Source of the DNA: Bradyrhizobium cosmicum
GTDB lineage: Bacteria; Pseudomonadota; Alphaproteobacteria; Rhizobiales; Xanthobacteraceae
Assembly: GCF_007290395.2 (NCBI RefSeq)
Contig: NZ_CP041656.2
Location: 3,534,001 to 3,598,000 of the forward strand
Length of the DNA stretch: 64,000 nucleotides
Direction: 5' to 3'
The position numbers and the translations under genes are program-made. Shown one piece after another: positions 38,183 through 46,918 of the stretch. Under the pieces are notes generated by a model. The model was not told the origin of the DNA. It was given only the letters and a program-made list of their open reading frames with translations, and did no database searches. Position 1 is the stretch's first letter, and every line of letters begins with the position of its first letter.

Positions 38183-39277
38183 CTAGCTCGCCGGCAGGTC
38201 CGCCTCGAAGTTGAAGCGGTCGCGCAGGTTCTTGCGCTGTTCCAGGATGTCCTTGAGGAAGGCGCGGTCCTGGTCGTTCTTCATCATCGGCTCGATCAGA
38301 TCGAGCTGGTTCATGGCGACCAGCTGCAGGATCTCGGTGCGAGGCTTGCCGCTGCTGTCGCGCGGCAGCGCGTGCACGACCTGGATGTGTTCCGGCGGCT
38401 TCGGGCCCTTGACGGCGGCAAGCTCGTTGCGGAGCTGGCCTTCGAGCGCAGCCTGATCGCCTTCGACGAACGCGTAGAGCCCAACGCCGGACCGGCGATC
38501 GGCGAACGCGACGATGGCGGTGTCGCGCACGGCCGGGTTCTTGCGGATGAGTTCCGCCAGCACGGGGGCGTCGTTGACGAGCCGGCGGCCACCGCCCTCA
38601 CGGTCGGTGAAATTGAACAGGCCGCGTGTGATCGCCCGGTAGACCTTCTTGCCGGTGGCAAGCCACAGGCTCGCAGCGAAGGATTTCTTCGCCAGGATTT
38701 TGCGCTCGCGCGGCGTCAGCGCTTCGGGCGCGTAGGAGCGCTTGTGCTTGAGCAGATGCCGGAGATCTTCGTAGGCCAGGATGCGATAGAGCCGGCCGCG
38801 CCGTTCAAAGCAGGCCGCGAGCTGGAAGTCGGTGACATAGGCGCGGCCATCGCGGCCAACCAGCCAGTTCTGTTCCTTGGCCAGGTCGTTGTGGCAGATG
38901 CCGGCACGGCGCAGCCGGCGCAGCGCCGCCTTGGCCGAGCGGAAATAGGCGAGGTCGCCATGTGGTTTTGCCAGATGCAGCGCGACGCCGTCCACAAAGC
39001 CGCGCACCAGCGCGCGGCGGCCGGCCCACAGCAATTCGGGACCAACGTTCAGGCCCTTGGCCAACCTCAATGCATACTTCTCGCGCGCGAACAAATGACG
39101 CGCCAGCAGGAACGACCACCACGGCACCTCGTCAAGCCGGCGCAGCACGGCGTCGACCTCGCCGCTGTCGCCGCGGAAGCGGCCGCGCTCGACGGTCGAG
39201 AACACGTCGCGCTTGAGCAGCACGCCCTCGGTCCAGCGCGCCGACAGTGTCGCGGCGTCGTCGTTCGGGAGACTCAT
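38183..39277 (-). CDS. Protein kinase-like domain fused to an acyl/AMP-ligase C-terminal-like domain
   Basis: The 364-residue protein starts MSLPNDDAATL, six bases after trmFO on the same strand. The first part (about 40-235) is kinase-like. HNDLAKEQNWLV near residue 128 fits the catalytic loop H-x-D-L-x-x-x-x-N, and VTDFQLA stands where DFG is expected. It resembles RIO or lipopolysaccharide kinases. The last part (about 245-340) has AVRDTAIVAFADRRSGVGLYAFVEG and VVHALPRDSSGKPRTEIL, the pattern of the mobile C-terminal domain of AMP-forming acyl ligases, with its Gly-Lys motif. The fusion lacks the ligase N-domain. Substrate and role are unknown. The link to trmFO may only be shared transcription. 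Confidence 0.75.
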   Translation of the reverse strand: MSLPNDDAATLSARWTEGVLLKRDVFSTVERGRFRGDSGEVDAVLRRLDEVPWWSFLLARHLFAREKYALRLAKGLNVGPELLWAGRRALVRGFVDGVALHLAKPHGDLAYFRSAKAALRRLRRAGICHNDLAKEQNWLVGRDGRAYVTDFQLAACFERRGRLYRILAYEDLRHLLKHKRSYAPEALTPRERKILAKKSFAASLWLATGKKVYRAITRGLFNFTDREGGGRRLVNDAPVLAELIRKNPAVRDTAIVAFADRRSGVGLYAFVEGDQAALEGQLRNELAAVKGPKPPEHIQVVHALPRDSSGKPRTEILQLVAMNQLDLIEPMMKNDQDRAFLKDILEQRKNLRDRFNFEADLPAS

Positions 39278-39282
39278 GAGGC

Positions 39283-40710
39283 TCACGCTGCTGCGGCGAT
39301 GCGCAGGTGATCGGCGATCCAGCGATCGAGATCGGCGAGCGCCAGCGCGCTCATCGCCTGCTTCTTGGCCACCGTCTTCTCGTTGCCGCGCAGGCGCGTG
39401 CCGTCCGGCTTCTTCGTCGGTGCGCTCGCAAGCGGCGGAAACAGGCCGAAATTGATGTTCATCGGCTGGAACGAACGCGTGCCCGGCTCGATGGTCTCGA
39501 TATGGCCGCCCGTGATGTGGCCGAGCAGGGATCCCAACGCCGTCGTGCCAGGCGGGCTCGCAAGGGTCTCGCCGCGGGCTTCTGCTGCGGCATAGAGGCC
39601 GGCGATCAAACCGACGCTGGCCGATTCCACATAACCCTCGCAGCCCGTCATCTGGCCGGCGAAGCGCAGTCGCGGCTGCGCGCGCAGGCGCAACTGACTG
39701 TCGAGCAGCTTCGGCGAGTTGAGGAAGGTGTTGCGATGCAGCCCGCCGAGGCGGGCAAATTCGGCGTTCTGCAGCCCCGGAATGGTGCGGAAGATGCGCT
39801 GCTGCTCGCCGTACTTCAGCTTCGTCTGGAAGCCGACGATGTTGTAGAGCGTGCCGAGCTTGTTGTCCTGCCGGAGCTGCACGATTGCGTAGGCTTTGGT
39901 GGTGGGGTCGTGCGGATTGGTGAGGCCGACCGGCTTCATCGGGCCGTGGCGCAGCGTCTCGGGACCGCGCTCCGCCATTACCTCGATCGGCAGGCAGCCG
40001 TCGAAATAGGGCGTGTTGGTTTCCCACTCCTTGAACTCGGTCTTCTCGCCGGCGATCAGCGCAGCGACGAAGCCGTCATACTGATCCTTGGTCATGGGGC
40101 AGTTGATGTAGTCGGCGCCGGTGCCGCCGGGACCGACCTTGTCGTAGCGCGACTGAAACCAGGCTACCGACATGTCGATGGATTCGCGGTGCACGATCGG
40201 CGCGATCGCGTCGAAGAAGGCGAGCGCGCTCTCGTCGGTCAGCTCGCGAATGGCGTCGGCGAGCGGCGCGGAGGTGAGGGGCCCCGTTGCGACGATGACG
40301 TTGCTCCAGTCGGCCGGCGGCAGGCCAGCGACCTCGCCACGGGCGATCTCGATCAGGGGATGGTCGTTGAGCGCCTTGGTGACGGCCGCCGAGAAGCCGT
40401 CGCGATCGACTGCCAGCGCGCCGCCGGCGGGCACCTGATTGGCATCGGCCGCTCGCATGATCAGCGAGCCCAGTCGGCGCATTTCGGCATGGAGCAGGCC
40501 GACAGCGTTGTTGGCGGCATCGTCCGAGCGGAACGAATTGGAGCAGACGAGCTCGGCGAGCCCATCGGTGCGGTGCGCCTCTGTCATGCGGCTCGGCCGC
40601 ATCTCGTGGAGCACCACGGGCACGCCCGATTGGGCCACCTGCCAGGCGGCTTCCGAGCCGGCAAGGCCGGCGCCGATGACGTGCACGGAATTGGATTGGG
40701 GTCCTGTCAT
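39283..40710 (-). CDS. trmFO: Methylenetetrahydrofolate-tRNA-(uracil-5-)-methyltransferase TrmFO
   Basis: TrmFO places the methyl group on uracil 54 of tRNA, using methylene-tetrahydrofolate and FAD. The 475-residue protein starts with the FAD-binding [15 protein letters not shown] and VVLHEMRP, and has the [20 protein letters not shown] and [10 protein letters not shown] segments typical of the family. It is the first gene of a two-gene unit with the kinase-like fusion. It replaces TrmA in this lineage. Confidence 0.95.
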   Translation of the reverse strand: MTGPQSNSVHVIGAGLAGSEAAWQVAQSGVPVVLHEMRPSRMTEAHRTDGLAELVCSNSFRSDDAANNAVGLLHAEMRRLGSLIMRAADANQVPAGGALAVDRDGFSAAVTKALNDHPLIEIARGEVAGLPPADWSNVIVATGPLTSAPLADAIRELTDESALAFFDAIAPIVHRESIDMSVAWFQSRYDKVGPGGTGADYINCPMTKDQYDGFVAALIAGEKTEFKEWETNTPYFDGCLPIEVMAERGPETLRHGPMKPVGLTNPHDPTTKAYAIVQLRQDNKLGTLYNIVGFQTKLKYGEQQRIFRTIPGLQNAEFARLGGLHRNTFLNSPKLLDSQLRLRAQPRLRFAGQMTGCEGYVESASVGLIAGLYAAAEARGETLASPPGTTALGSLLGHITGGHIETIEPGTRSFQPMNINFGLFPPLASAPTKKPDGTRLRGNEKTVAKKQAMSALALADLDRWIADHLRIAAAA

Positions 40711-40783
40711 GGGCGGACAGGTAGCGCTTTTCGGCGGTCAGTGGAATCGCCGAGATCGAGTTTTCTGCCACCGGATACGACAA

Positions 40784-40802
40784 CGCCCGCACGAGGCGGG
40801 CG
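40784..40802 (-). terminator. Terminator of the DUF1127 gene
   Basis: A 7-bp GC stem CGCCCGC (40784-40790) and GCGGGCG (40796-40802) with loop ACGAG lies 32 bases beyond the stop of the DUF1127 gene and 73 bases before trmFO on the same strand. On the minus strand it is followed by TTGTCGTATCC, a weak T-run. Confidence 0.5.
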
Positions 40803-40834
40803 CTATCGGTTCGTCCGGTGAGGGCTGAACGATA

Positions 40835-40987
40835 TCAGCCCTGATACTGACCGGCGGCAACGCGCGGGATGTCCGAGCGATCGAGGCCGATATCGGCCAG
40901 CTCGCGATCGCTGAGCTGGGACAGCTCGGCAACATTGCGCTGATAGTCCCGGAAAGCCTGGATCATGCGGATGAGCGAGAGCAGCAT
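40835..40987 (-). CDS. DUF1127 small protein, 50 aa
   Basis: The protein from ATG 40987 reads MLLSLIRMIQAFRDYQRNV and then ELSQLSDRELADIGLDRSDIPRV, the clear DUF1127 signature (a helix then a short LSDREL.DIG.. motif). These small basic proteins are common in alphaproteobacteria. Some bind RNA or affect phosphate and carbon metabolism, but the function of this one is unknown. The SD on the minus strand is AGGAGAC, close to the ATG. Confidence 0.88.
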   Translation of the reverse strand: MLLSLIRMIQAFRDYQRNVAELSQLSDRELADIGLDRSDIPRVAAGQYQG

Positions 40988-41631
40988 TGGTAGTCTCCTG
41001 TAGTTCGATTCAGCCCTTGCCCGGGCGTCATCGTTGAAATGAATATAGGTGAGTGTGGTGCACTGCGAAAGTTCCGATGTTGCGATGCAGCTAAGCGAAG
41101 AACGCATGGCGTCGGTAACGGACGATTAACCTGATGGCAGGCCCGCCCAAAGGTTAGGCGGAACAAGGAAGGAAATGCTATAAATGTCCATGAATACACG
41201 GAGTTATAGCGAAGCCGAGGGTTCTGGTCGAAGCAGAAATAAGTTGCGCGCGGGTCGCTCACAAGCCGATCAAGCAGCTTCTACGCCCAAGTCTCGCATG
41301 CGCGAATTGCATGATGCCGGAACCATATAAATGAATATAAATTCATTTATATCTGTGCCGGGCCTTGATCGGGAATCTGCAGAACGACCGATTCGACATG
41401 TTCCCGTCAGGGCAGCCGATCCAGTGATGGGCACCTCGAACATGCGCGCTTGATTACACAGACGTAATGAAAATCAGGATTTTCGCATGCGGCTCTGCGC
41501 TTCACGCAACATCACGCAATTCTCGCGGGGATTTTATTGCGACATGTTGCCGCGTCGGGAGGAAAGTCATGTCGCAGATTCCGGCAATGTCGCTGGCTCT
41601 GTCCCAAGAAAAAGAGAAGGAAAGTAACATC
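40988..41631. other. Intergenic region of 644 bases with an AT-rich palindrome
   Basis: This is the longest gene-free stretch in the window. It is AT-richer than its surroundings between 41100 and 41560. It holds a perfect 12-bp inverted repeat at 41325-41352 (annotated separately) and an unusual leader for the small secreted protein gene. I find no tRNA, no ORF with coding character and no other repeat. A small RNA cannot be ruled out. Confidence 0.5.
41325..41352. promoter_or_regulatory. Perfect AT-rich inverted repeat, possible operator
   Basis: ATATAAATGAAT (41325-41336), spacer ATAA, ATTCATTTATAT (41341-41352) is a perfect 12-bp inverted repeat in a genome of high GC. It stands 280 bases before the small secreted protein gene and 338 bases after the DUF1127 start. 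It may bind a dimeric regulator; the protein is unknown. Confidence 0.5.
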
Positions 41632-41895
41632 ATGACGAAGTTACTCGGGGTTATCGCAATTGCCGCCGTCGCATTCGCCGTCGCGCCGGCCCAGGCCGCC
41701 AAGCACGCCATGGGCGGCTGCAGCTCGGCCAATCTGGAGAAAACCGAGACCGCGATCGAGAACATGGCCGACGGTGACGGCAAGATGGTCGCGCAGAAGG
41801 AGATCGCTTCCGCGCAGGACGCCATGCTCAACGGAAAAATGGGTTCGTGCGGCGCGCACCTGAACAAGGCGATGCACGCCACCATGGGCAAGTAA
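41632..41895 (+). CDS. Small secreted protein, 87 aa
   Basis: ATG 41632 has a strong SD (AGAAGGAAAG). The protein has a signal peptide (MTKLLGVIAIAAVAFAVAPAQA, cleavage after about residue 22) and a mature part of 65 residues that is helical and charged, with two Cys (GGCSSAN and GSCGAHLNKAM). It is probably periplasmic with one disulfide. The family is not recognised. A good terminator follows, so it is its own transcript. Confidence 0.7.
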   Translation: MTKLLGVIAIAAVAFAVAPAQAAKHAMGGCSSANLEKTETAIENMADGDGKMVAQKEIASAQDAMLNGKMGSCGAHLNKAMHATMGK

Positions 41896-41919
41896 ACGGG
41901 TAGGCAAGCGCACCAAGAG

Positions 41920-41946
41920 AGGGCCGGTCGCGGGGCGATCGGCCCT
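41920..41946 (+). terminator. Terminator after the small secreted protein gene
   Basis: A 10-bp stem with one wobble pair, AGGGCCGGTC (41920-41929) and GATCGGCCCT (41937-41946), loop of 7, lies 24 bases after the stop and before the convergent transglycosylase gene. It is symmetric enough to work for both strands. Confidence 0.65.
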
Positions 41947-41968
41947 ACGCGTTTGATTGAGCGTCCGC

Positions 41969-42793
41969 TTAAGGGGCGCGCGCGAGTTGGGTCGCGAAAT
42001 AGGCAACGGTCTTGGAGTAGACCTCGCTCTTGTTCCACTGCTGGAGCACAGCAAAATTCGGAGCGCCGGGTTGCCAATCCTTGCCCTTCTGCCAGCCATA
42101 GCCGGCGAGATAATTGGCGGTGGAGGCGAGCACGTCGGGTGCGTTGTGCAACAGGTCGCGCTTGCCATTGCCGTCGAAATCGACGGCGTATTTCATCCAG
42201 GACGACGGCATGAACTGGGTCTGGCCGAGCTCGCCGGCCCAGGCGCCCTTCATGTCGGCCGGCGCGAGATCGCCGCGCTGGACGATGCGCAGCGCATCCA
42301 GCAACTCGGCGCGAAACTGCTCGGAGCGGCGGCAGTCATAGGCCAGCGTCGCCAGCGAGCGGATCGTCGCGAACTTGCCGGTGTTGACGCCGAAATCGGT
42401 CTCGAGCCCCCAGATCGCGACCAGCACTTCGCCCGGCACGCCATAGGTCTGCTCGATGCGGGAGAGCACCGAACCATATTGCTTCATCATGTTGGAGCCC
42501 CGCGTCATGCGGGGCGGCACCATGCGACCGGAAAACTCCTCGAAGGTCTGAGTGAAGACCTTCTGCGAGCGATCGCGATTCAGCACGGCCTGATCGAGCG
42601 TCACACCGGTCAGGCCCGAGGCAATGGCCTGCTGCGAAATGCCCTTGGCCGCTGCATCGGTTTTGAAGTCCGCAAGCCAGGCGTCGAAATTGCCCGATCC
42701 GCAAGCGACGGCGGCGAGCGCGGGCTGGGCTGACAGGAGGGATGCGGAAAGGGCGAGGGCTGCGAGAGCGAGACGAGAAATCGTCGGGGTCAT
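41969..42793 (-). CDS. Lytic murein transglycosylase (MltB/SLT family)
   Basis: From ATG 42793 the 274-residue protein has a signal peptide ending near LAAVA. The MltB-type catalytic domain follows, with VAIWGLETDFGVNTGKF (the catalytic Glu is in GLETDFG), GAWAGELGQTQFMPSSWMKYAVDFDG and ASTANYLAGYGWQKGKDW. The enzyme cuts peptidoglycan between MurNAc and GlcNAc to make anhydro-ends. No peptidoglycan-binding C-terminal domain is present, so this is the short form. Confidence 0.93.
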   Translation of the reverse strand: MTPTISRLALAALALSASLLSAQPALAAVACGSGNFDAWLADFKTDAAAKGISQQAIASGLTGVTLDQAVLNRDRSQKVFTQTFEEFSGRMVPPRMTRGSNMMKQYGSVLSRIEQTYGVPGEVLVAIWGLETDFGVNTGKFATIRSLATLAYDCRRSEQFRAELLDALRIVQRGDLAPADMKGAWAGELGQTQFMPSSWMKYAVDFDGNGKRDLLHNAPDVLASTANYLAGYGWQKGKDWQPGAPNFAVLQQWNKSEVYSKTVAYFATQLARAP

Positions 42794-42928
42794 CAGATGA
42801 AATTGATTCCGTGAAGTGATCTGACCGGCAGGCGCAATTTCGATTGTAACCGCGGCCAAAGCAAGGCGCATGACAGGCCGCCGTCCTGCCCGAGCCGGGC
42901 CCGGGCAGGATCGCTTGTCACGATATCG

Positions 42929-43837
42929 TCAGGCGTCCGTCCGATTGCGCCAGGGGAAGAGGTTGGCGGGGAAGTCGGCGGCCGGCTTGCGCGGGCGATG
43001 CGGCGGAGGCGGCACCGGCCGCGCACCGGGATCGGAGACGATCACCTTGCGGTACAGATGCCAGGTGGCGTGGCCGAGCAGGGGGATCACCACGGCGAGG
43101 CCGAGGAAGGCCGGGATCGTTCCGAGCGCCAGCAGAAGAGCGACGATCAGGCCCCAGGCCGCCATCGGCACCGGGTTTTTCGCGACCACGCGCAGTGAGG
43201 TGACCATGGCCTCGAACGCACCGGCATGGCGGTCGAGCATCAGGGGGAACGATACTGCGCTGATGCAGAGAGCGGTGAGCGCGAACAGGAAGCCGGTGCT
43301 GCAGCCGACCACGATCAGCCACCAGCCTTGCCGGGTGGTGAGCACGCGCGTCAGAAAATCGGAGACGCCGGACGCGCCCTCGTAGCCGAACGCCGCGATG
43401 TAGATGGCTTGCGCCGTCGCGACCCAGGTCACGAACAGGGCGAGCAGCAGCGTACCGAGGCCGAGCATGGCGCCGAAGGAAGGCGAGCGCAGCACCTCCA
43501 TGGCATCCCAGGCGCCGGCCTCCTCATAGCGTTCACGGCGGCTGGAAAGCTCGTACAGACCGAGCGCCGCGAAGGGCCCGATCAGTGCGAAGCCCGCCGC
43601 CAGCGGGAACAACAGTGGCAGCACCGAGTAGCCCATCACTATGCGGGCGAGTACGAGGCCGAGCACCGGATAGATCACGCAGAGGATGATGGCGTGGCTC
43701 GGAACCGCCTTGAAATCCTCCCAGCCGCGCCTGAGTGCGTCATGAAGGTCGGACAGCTGGATGGTTCGGATCACCGGTCCCGCCGCATCCGCGGGCGGGG
43801 CCATCGTGGGGACATTGCCCTGGTAGAGTGTGGCCAT
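42929..43837 (-). CDS. DUF2189 multi-pass membrane protein
   Basis: From ATG 43837 the protein has 302 residues. It starts with a short cytoplasmic part (VIRTIQLSDLHDALRRGWEDFKAVPSHAI), then about six membrane segments, and ends with a Pro-rich tail (PVPPPPHRPRKP). The order and the GWEDF segment match the DUF2189 family of alphaproteobacterial membrane proteins, often near cytochrome oxidase genes, though none are here. Function is unknown. The MltB gene lies 135 bases downstream on the same strand. Confidence 0.85.
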   Translation of the reverse strand: MATLYQGNVPTMAPPADAAGPVIRTIQLSDLHDALRRGWEDFKAVPSHAIILCVIYPVLGLVLARIVMGYSVLPLLFPLAAGFALIGPFAALGLYELSSRRERYEEAGAWDAMEVLRSPSFGAMLGLGTLLLALFVTWVATAQAIYIAAFGYEGASGVSDFLTRVLTTRQGWWLIVVGCSTGFLFALTALCISAVSFPLMLDRHAGAFEAMVTSLRVVAKNPVPMAAWGLIVALLLALGTIPAFLGLAVVIPLLGHATWHLYRKVIVSDPGARPVPPPPHRPRKPAADFPANLFPWRNRTDA

Positions 43838-44170
43838 TGTCGCTAGCTCCCTTGCCGGCAGCCGAATTCTGCGCCAGCAAACGGCGCGAGCGGCCGCTCT
43901 TCTCTGAGTTTCGCGATTCCAACCAGGCGCGAATTCCGGAAGGGCTCGCGAGTTGTACGCGGAGGCTACTCCCAATTCCGAGTCCTGTCCCTCACGCTTG
44001 GGTGAGATTCGATGCCGCAGTGCAACTCGACGATGTCATTCGGTCGTCATTTCGCCGCAGATAAGCTGATGCTGTCGGTCGGTTCGCAGAACTTAGCGGG
44101 CGCAACGCAGTAACTTCGTCTATAAGTGCCACTCAAGGCCCTTCCAGCGGATCCTTTTCGGGGAGAAGAC
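43838..44170. other. Intergenic region of 333 bases
   Basis: This gap separates the divergent DUF2189 and DUF3597 genes and must contain both promoters. I see no clear inverted repeat, RNA gene or coding stretch. An SD-like GGGGAGAAG precedes ATG 44171. Confidence 0.5.
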
Positions 44171-44569
44171 ATGAGCATTTTCGGGAAAATCATGGGCGCG
44201 ATCTTCGGCAGCCACCCGGCTTCCGCCGCGCCTGCCGGTGGCGCACCCGCGGGCGGCGCGCCTGCAGGAGCCGCGCCGGGCGGATCGGCACCCGCAGCAG
44301 CGCCAATGGCAACCGTGGACGTGGCGGCCGTCGTCGACAAGCTGGTGGCAGCCCAGAAGGAGAAGCTGGAATGGCGCACCTCGATCGTCGACCTGATGAA
44401 GGCGCTCGATATCGACTCCAGCCTCGCCGCGCGCAAGGATCTCGCCAAGGAGCTTGGCTATAGCGGTGACATGAACGACTCGGCGAGCATGAATGTCTGG
44501 CTGCACAAGCAGGTGATGTCCAAGCTCGCCGCCAACGGCGGCAAGCTGCCGCCGGAAATCAAGCACTGA
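44171..44569 (+). CDS. DUF3597 protein
   Basis: The 132-residue protein starts MSIFGKIMGAIFG. It continues with an Ala/Pro/Gly-rich linker made of AAPAGGAPAGG-type repeats and has a conserved C-terminal domain (VDVAAVVDKLVAAQKEKLEWRTSIVDLMKALDID and DLAKELGYSGD). This is the DUF3597 family, similar to small proteins of LysM or BON type in some genomes. Function is unknown. The strong SD GGGGAGAAG and a following terminator define a single gene unit. Confidence 0.88.
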   Translation: MSIFGKIMGAIFGSHPASAAPAGGAPAGGAPAGAAPGGSAPAAAPMATVDVAAVVDKLVAAQKEKLEWRTSIVDLMKALDIDSSLAARKDLAKELGYSGDMNDSASMNVWLHKQVMSKLAANGGKLPPEIKH

Positions 44570-44593
44570 CCGATCGCAAATTCGTTTGCCAGG

Positions 44594-44616
44594 GGCCCGC
44601 GCTCGCGCGGGCCTCT
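44594..44616. terminator. Bidirectional terminator between DUF3597 and GNAT genes
   Basis: GGCCCGCGC (44594-44602) and GCGCGGGCC (44605-44613) form a GC-rich stem with a loop of at least two bases, followed on the plus strand by TCTTT. It lies between two converging genes and can serve both. Confidence 0.65.
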
Positions 44617-44622
44617 TTGCGT

Positions 44623-44898
44623 TCAGGCGACGAGGTCCGCATCCTCCGGATGCTTCTCGATATAGTCGACGACGAAGCCGCAGCCGGCGATCACCTTGTT
44701 GCCGTCGCGGCGGATCAGGTCCAACGCACCCTTGACCAACTCGGAGGCAATGCCGCGGCCGCGCAGCGCGCGCGGCGTCTCGGTGTGGGTGATGATCACC
44801 GCCGACGGCGTCAGCCTGTAATTGGCGAAAGCGATTTCGCTGCCGACATCGAGCTCGAAGCGGCTCCTGTCCTTGTTGTCGCGTACCGATGCAGCCAT
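44623..44898 (-). CDS. Small GNAT acetyltransferase (YjdJ/Gcn5-related type), copy 1
   Basis: The 91-residue protein (ATG 44898) is a mini GNAT domain: RFELDVGSEIAFANYRL, then ITHTETPRALRGRGIASELVKGALD, where RGRGIAS is the acetyl-CoA loop, and CGFVVDYIEKHPEDADLV. It belongs to the short GNAT family that includes E. coli YjdJ, with unknown substrate. It is a close paralogue of the next gene on the same strand (44965-45240). Confidence 0.88.
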   Translation of the reverse strand: MAASVRDNKDRSRFELDVGSEIAFANYRLTPSAVIITHTETPRALRGRGIASELVKGALDLIRRDGNKVIAGCGFVVDYIEKHPEDADLVA

Positions 44899-44964
44899 GC
44901 GTGGTCCTTCAGAAGCGGTGTGTGTTTTCTGATTTAGGCAGTCTCGACCGCTTCGCAATGACGG

Positions 44965-45240
44965 TTACGTCTTCACCAGGTCCTGATAGTCGGGATGCTT
45001 CTCGATCCACGCCTTCACGAACGGGCATTGCGGGATCACTTTCAATCCGGCGGCGCGGACCTGGTCGAGCGCGCCTTGCACGAGCTTCGAGCCGACGCCC
45101 TTGCCGCCTAGCTCCTTCGGCACGTCGGTGTGCTCGAACGTGATGATGTTGCCGTCGAGCTTGTAGTGCTCGGTCGCAAGATGGCCCTCGACCTCAAGCT
45201 CGTAGCGGTGATGGGCCCTGTTGTCGATAATTTCGCTCAT
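44965..45240 (-). CDS. Small GNAT acetyltransferase, copy 2
   Basis: The 91-residue paralogue of the preceding gene: RYELEVEGHLATEHYKL, FEHTDVPKELGGKGVGSKLVQGALD (acetyl-CoA loop GGKGVGS), and CPFVKAWIEKHPDYQDLV. It ends 66 bases from the start of copy 1, so this is a tandem duplication. Upstream lies the DUF3828-like secreted protein gene, 11 bases away on the same strand, which suggests a short operon. Confidence 0.88.
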   Translation of the reverse strand: MSEIIDNRAHHRYELEVEGHLATEHYKLDGNIITFEHTDVPKELGGKGVGSKLVQGALDQVRAAGLKVIPQCPFVKAWIEKHPDYQDLVKT

Positions 45241-45251
45241 GGCGTCTCCGG

Positions 45252-45767
45252 TCAGCTCTTCAGCGAGTCCGTCAGCATCTTGCGGATCGACCAGGCTTCG
45301 CCGTCGGACGAGCCTCTGATGTCGTCGATCCGCCAGCTATTGGCCTCGCGCACGAAGTCGTAACGCACGATCAAGTCGGCGGGTTTGCGGTCGTTGCGAT
45401 GGCCGGTGATGGTCACCGCGATGATCGCCTTGTCGGCCTCCATCTTCTCGGCGTCAACCTTGAACGATTTCACGTCCGGTTCCTGCGAATTGGTGACCGG
45501 ATCGAAATCGACCGGCCCGACGTCGCCCTTCGGCGTATGCGCATCCGCTTTGGCCCACAGCGCGATCAGCGCCTTGGAGAGATACTGGCTCTTGGCGACC
45601 TTGTTCGCGATAACGAAGGCACCGCCGCCATCGCCCTTGCCCTTGGCCGCGCGGGTGTAGATCGCGGTCAGGATGGCGACGGGATCGCTGGGGGCAGGCA
45701 TCACGGCGAATGCAGGGGAGGTCGTGGCAAGCAGGGAGGTGACGACGAAGGTCCGGCGGGTGAGCAT
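45252..45767 (-). CDS. Secreted protein, DUF3828-like
   Basis: The 171-residue protein starts MLTRRTFVVTSLLATTSPAFA, a signal with a twin Arg that may go through Tat or Sec. The mature part has AILTAIYTRAAKG, then SQYLSKALIALWAKADA and YDFVREANSWRIDDI, a layout like DUF3828 domains (NTF2-like fold). It is probably periplasmic. Function is unknown. It is the upstream gene of a likely three-gene unit with the two GNAT genes. Confidence 0.75.
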   Translation of the reverse strand: MLTRRTFVVTSLLATTSPAFAVMPAPSDPVAILTAIYTRAAKGKGDGGGAFVIANKVAKSQYLSKALIALWAKADAHTPKGDVGPVDFDPVTNSQEPDVKSFKVDAEKMEADKAIIAVTITGHRNDRKPADLIVRYDFVREANSWRIDDIRGSSDGEAWSIRKMLTDSLKS

Positions 45768-45858
45768 GAGATATCCTTGGGACGATGGCGTGCGTCAACA
45801 GGCCGGAGAGGCCGGTGTCAGCGCGTATGTTGGTAGACCGATGTGAGGGCGGTTCGGT

Positions 45859-46221
45859 TCAATCGGTCGCTTTGGCCAGCCGTGCGTCTTCGGGCTGCGG
45901 TTGCGGGCGCAGGCAGCCCTGGCAGATGACGAGGGAGCGGTTGACCCTGGCGTCGTGCTCGGCCTCGATGCCGTCCTGGGCCTGCCACCATTCCTTCGAA
46001 TAGGGCTGAAGTCCAGCTTGCGATGTGTTGCGCTCGGATGCGGCGCGCGTTGAACGCGATGTTCTTGAGGCAGAACGTGGCTGATTCGGGTCCTCACCGG
46101 CGCCATCCCAGGCATAACGCGCGGGCCTGAAGGCAGGATCGGTAGCCAGATGCGCCTGCGGAGCCACGGCACATCCGGCGAGCGCCAGCGACAACAGGAG
46201 GAGGGCGGGCGCTTTGACCAT
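45859..46221 (-). CDS. Small lipoprotein, 120 aa
   Basis: From ATG 46221 the protein begins MVKAPALLLLSLALAGC, a lipoprotein signal with lipobox LAGC. The mature part is rich in Arg, Ser, Gln and Pro and has a Cys pair (ICQGC). It should be anchored in the outer or inner membrane on the periplasmic side. Family and function are not recognised. It is divergent from the secreted protein gene at 46316, with 94 bases between. Confidence 0.65.
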   Translation of the reverse strand: MVKAPALLLLSLALAGCAVAPQAHLATDPAFRPARYAWDGAGEDPNQPRSASRTSRSTRAASERNTSQAGLQPYSKEWWQAQDGIEAEHDARVNRSLVICQGCLRPQPQPEDARLAKATD

Positions 46222-46315
46222 GATGCGGCACTCTGTACGCGAGAACTGAACGAGGTTGTGCCGATCATGTTTAAAATTCCCTGAACGATCGCCGCTGTGC
46301 GGACGACCAACGCGA

Positions 46316-46813
46316 ATGCGATATCTGATCCTCCTGCTCACATTGCTCGCGACCGGCGCGCGTGCCGACGATGCAAAGCCGTTCAATCCGGTCGACTATC
46401 CGCCCAGCGTGCAGAAGGTGCTGCGCGACGCCGTTGAGGAGTGCGAGAGCCAGGACGGCGGTGCGGTGACCTTCGCGCCGGACACGGTGCGCAAGGTCGA
46501 CCTGACCGGCGATGGCCGCGACGATTACATCGTCGATTTCCGCGACACCAAATGCGGGGAGCGCGAGACCACTTATTGCGGAACCGGCGGCTGCGTCATG
46601 AACATTCTGGTGACGCTGCCGGATGGCAGCGTCCGTCCGGTGTTCGACGGCTATGTCCGCAGTTACAAAATTCTGGCGCCGTCGATGAAGCGCGGCGCCG
46701 CGCGCAGCATCCGCTTCGATCTGCATGGCAGCTACTGCGGTGGCTTCGGTGCGCAGGTCTGCGTCAAGGAGAAGGCTATCACGGCGGCACCGTTCGCATT
46801 CAAGCAGCCGTAG
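46316..46813 (+). CDS. Secreted hypothetical protein with FG-GAP-like Asp-rich loop
   Basis: From ATG 46316 the 165-residue protein has a signal peptide (MRYLILLLTLLATGARA) and a mature domain with DLTGDGRDDYIVDF, a DxDGxxD-like calcium-loop or FG-GAP-type turn. It has six Cys (CE, CGE, CGT, CV, CGG, CV) that suggest disulfides. The periplasm is the likely place. Function is unknown. The preceding lipoprotein is divergent. Confidence 0.7.
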   Translation: MRYLILLLTLLATGARADDAKPFNPVDYPPSVQKVLRDAVEECESQDGGAVTFAPDTVRKVDLTGDGRDDYIVDFRDTKCGERETTYCGTGGCVMNILVTLPDGSVRPVFDGYVRSYKILAPSMKRGAARSIRFDLHGSYCGGFGAQVCVKEKAITAAPFAFKQP

Positions 46814-46918
46814 TGCAGGTGCGCGGTCGCCGGCCTTGCGGGGGCAGGGATGATGGCGATAAATGGGCTGCAATGAGCGGGCGGCCGGTGCGCCGTCTGC
46901 CGTCGAAGAGGAAGCCCG

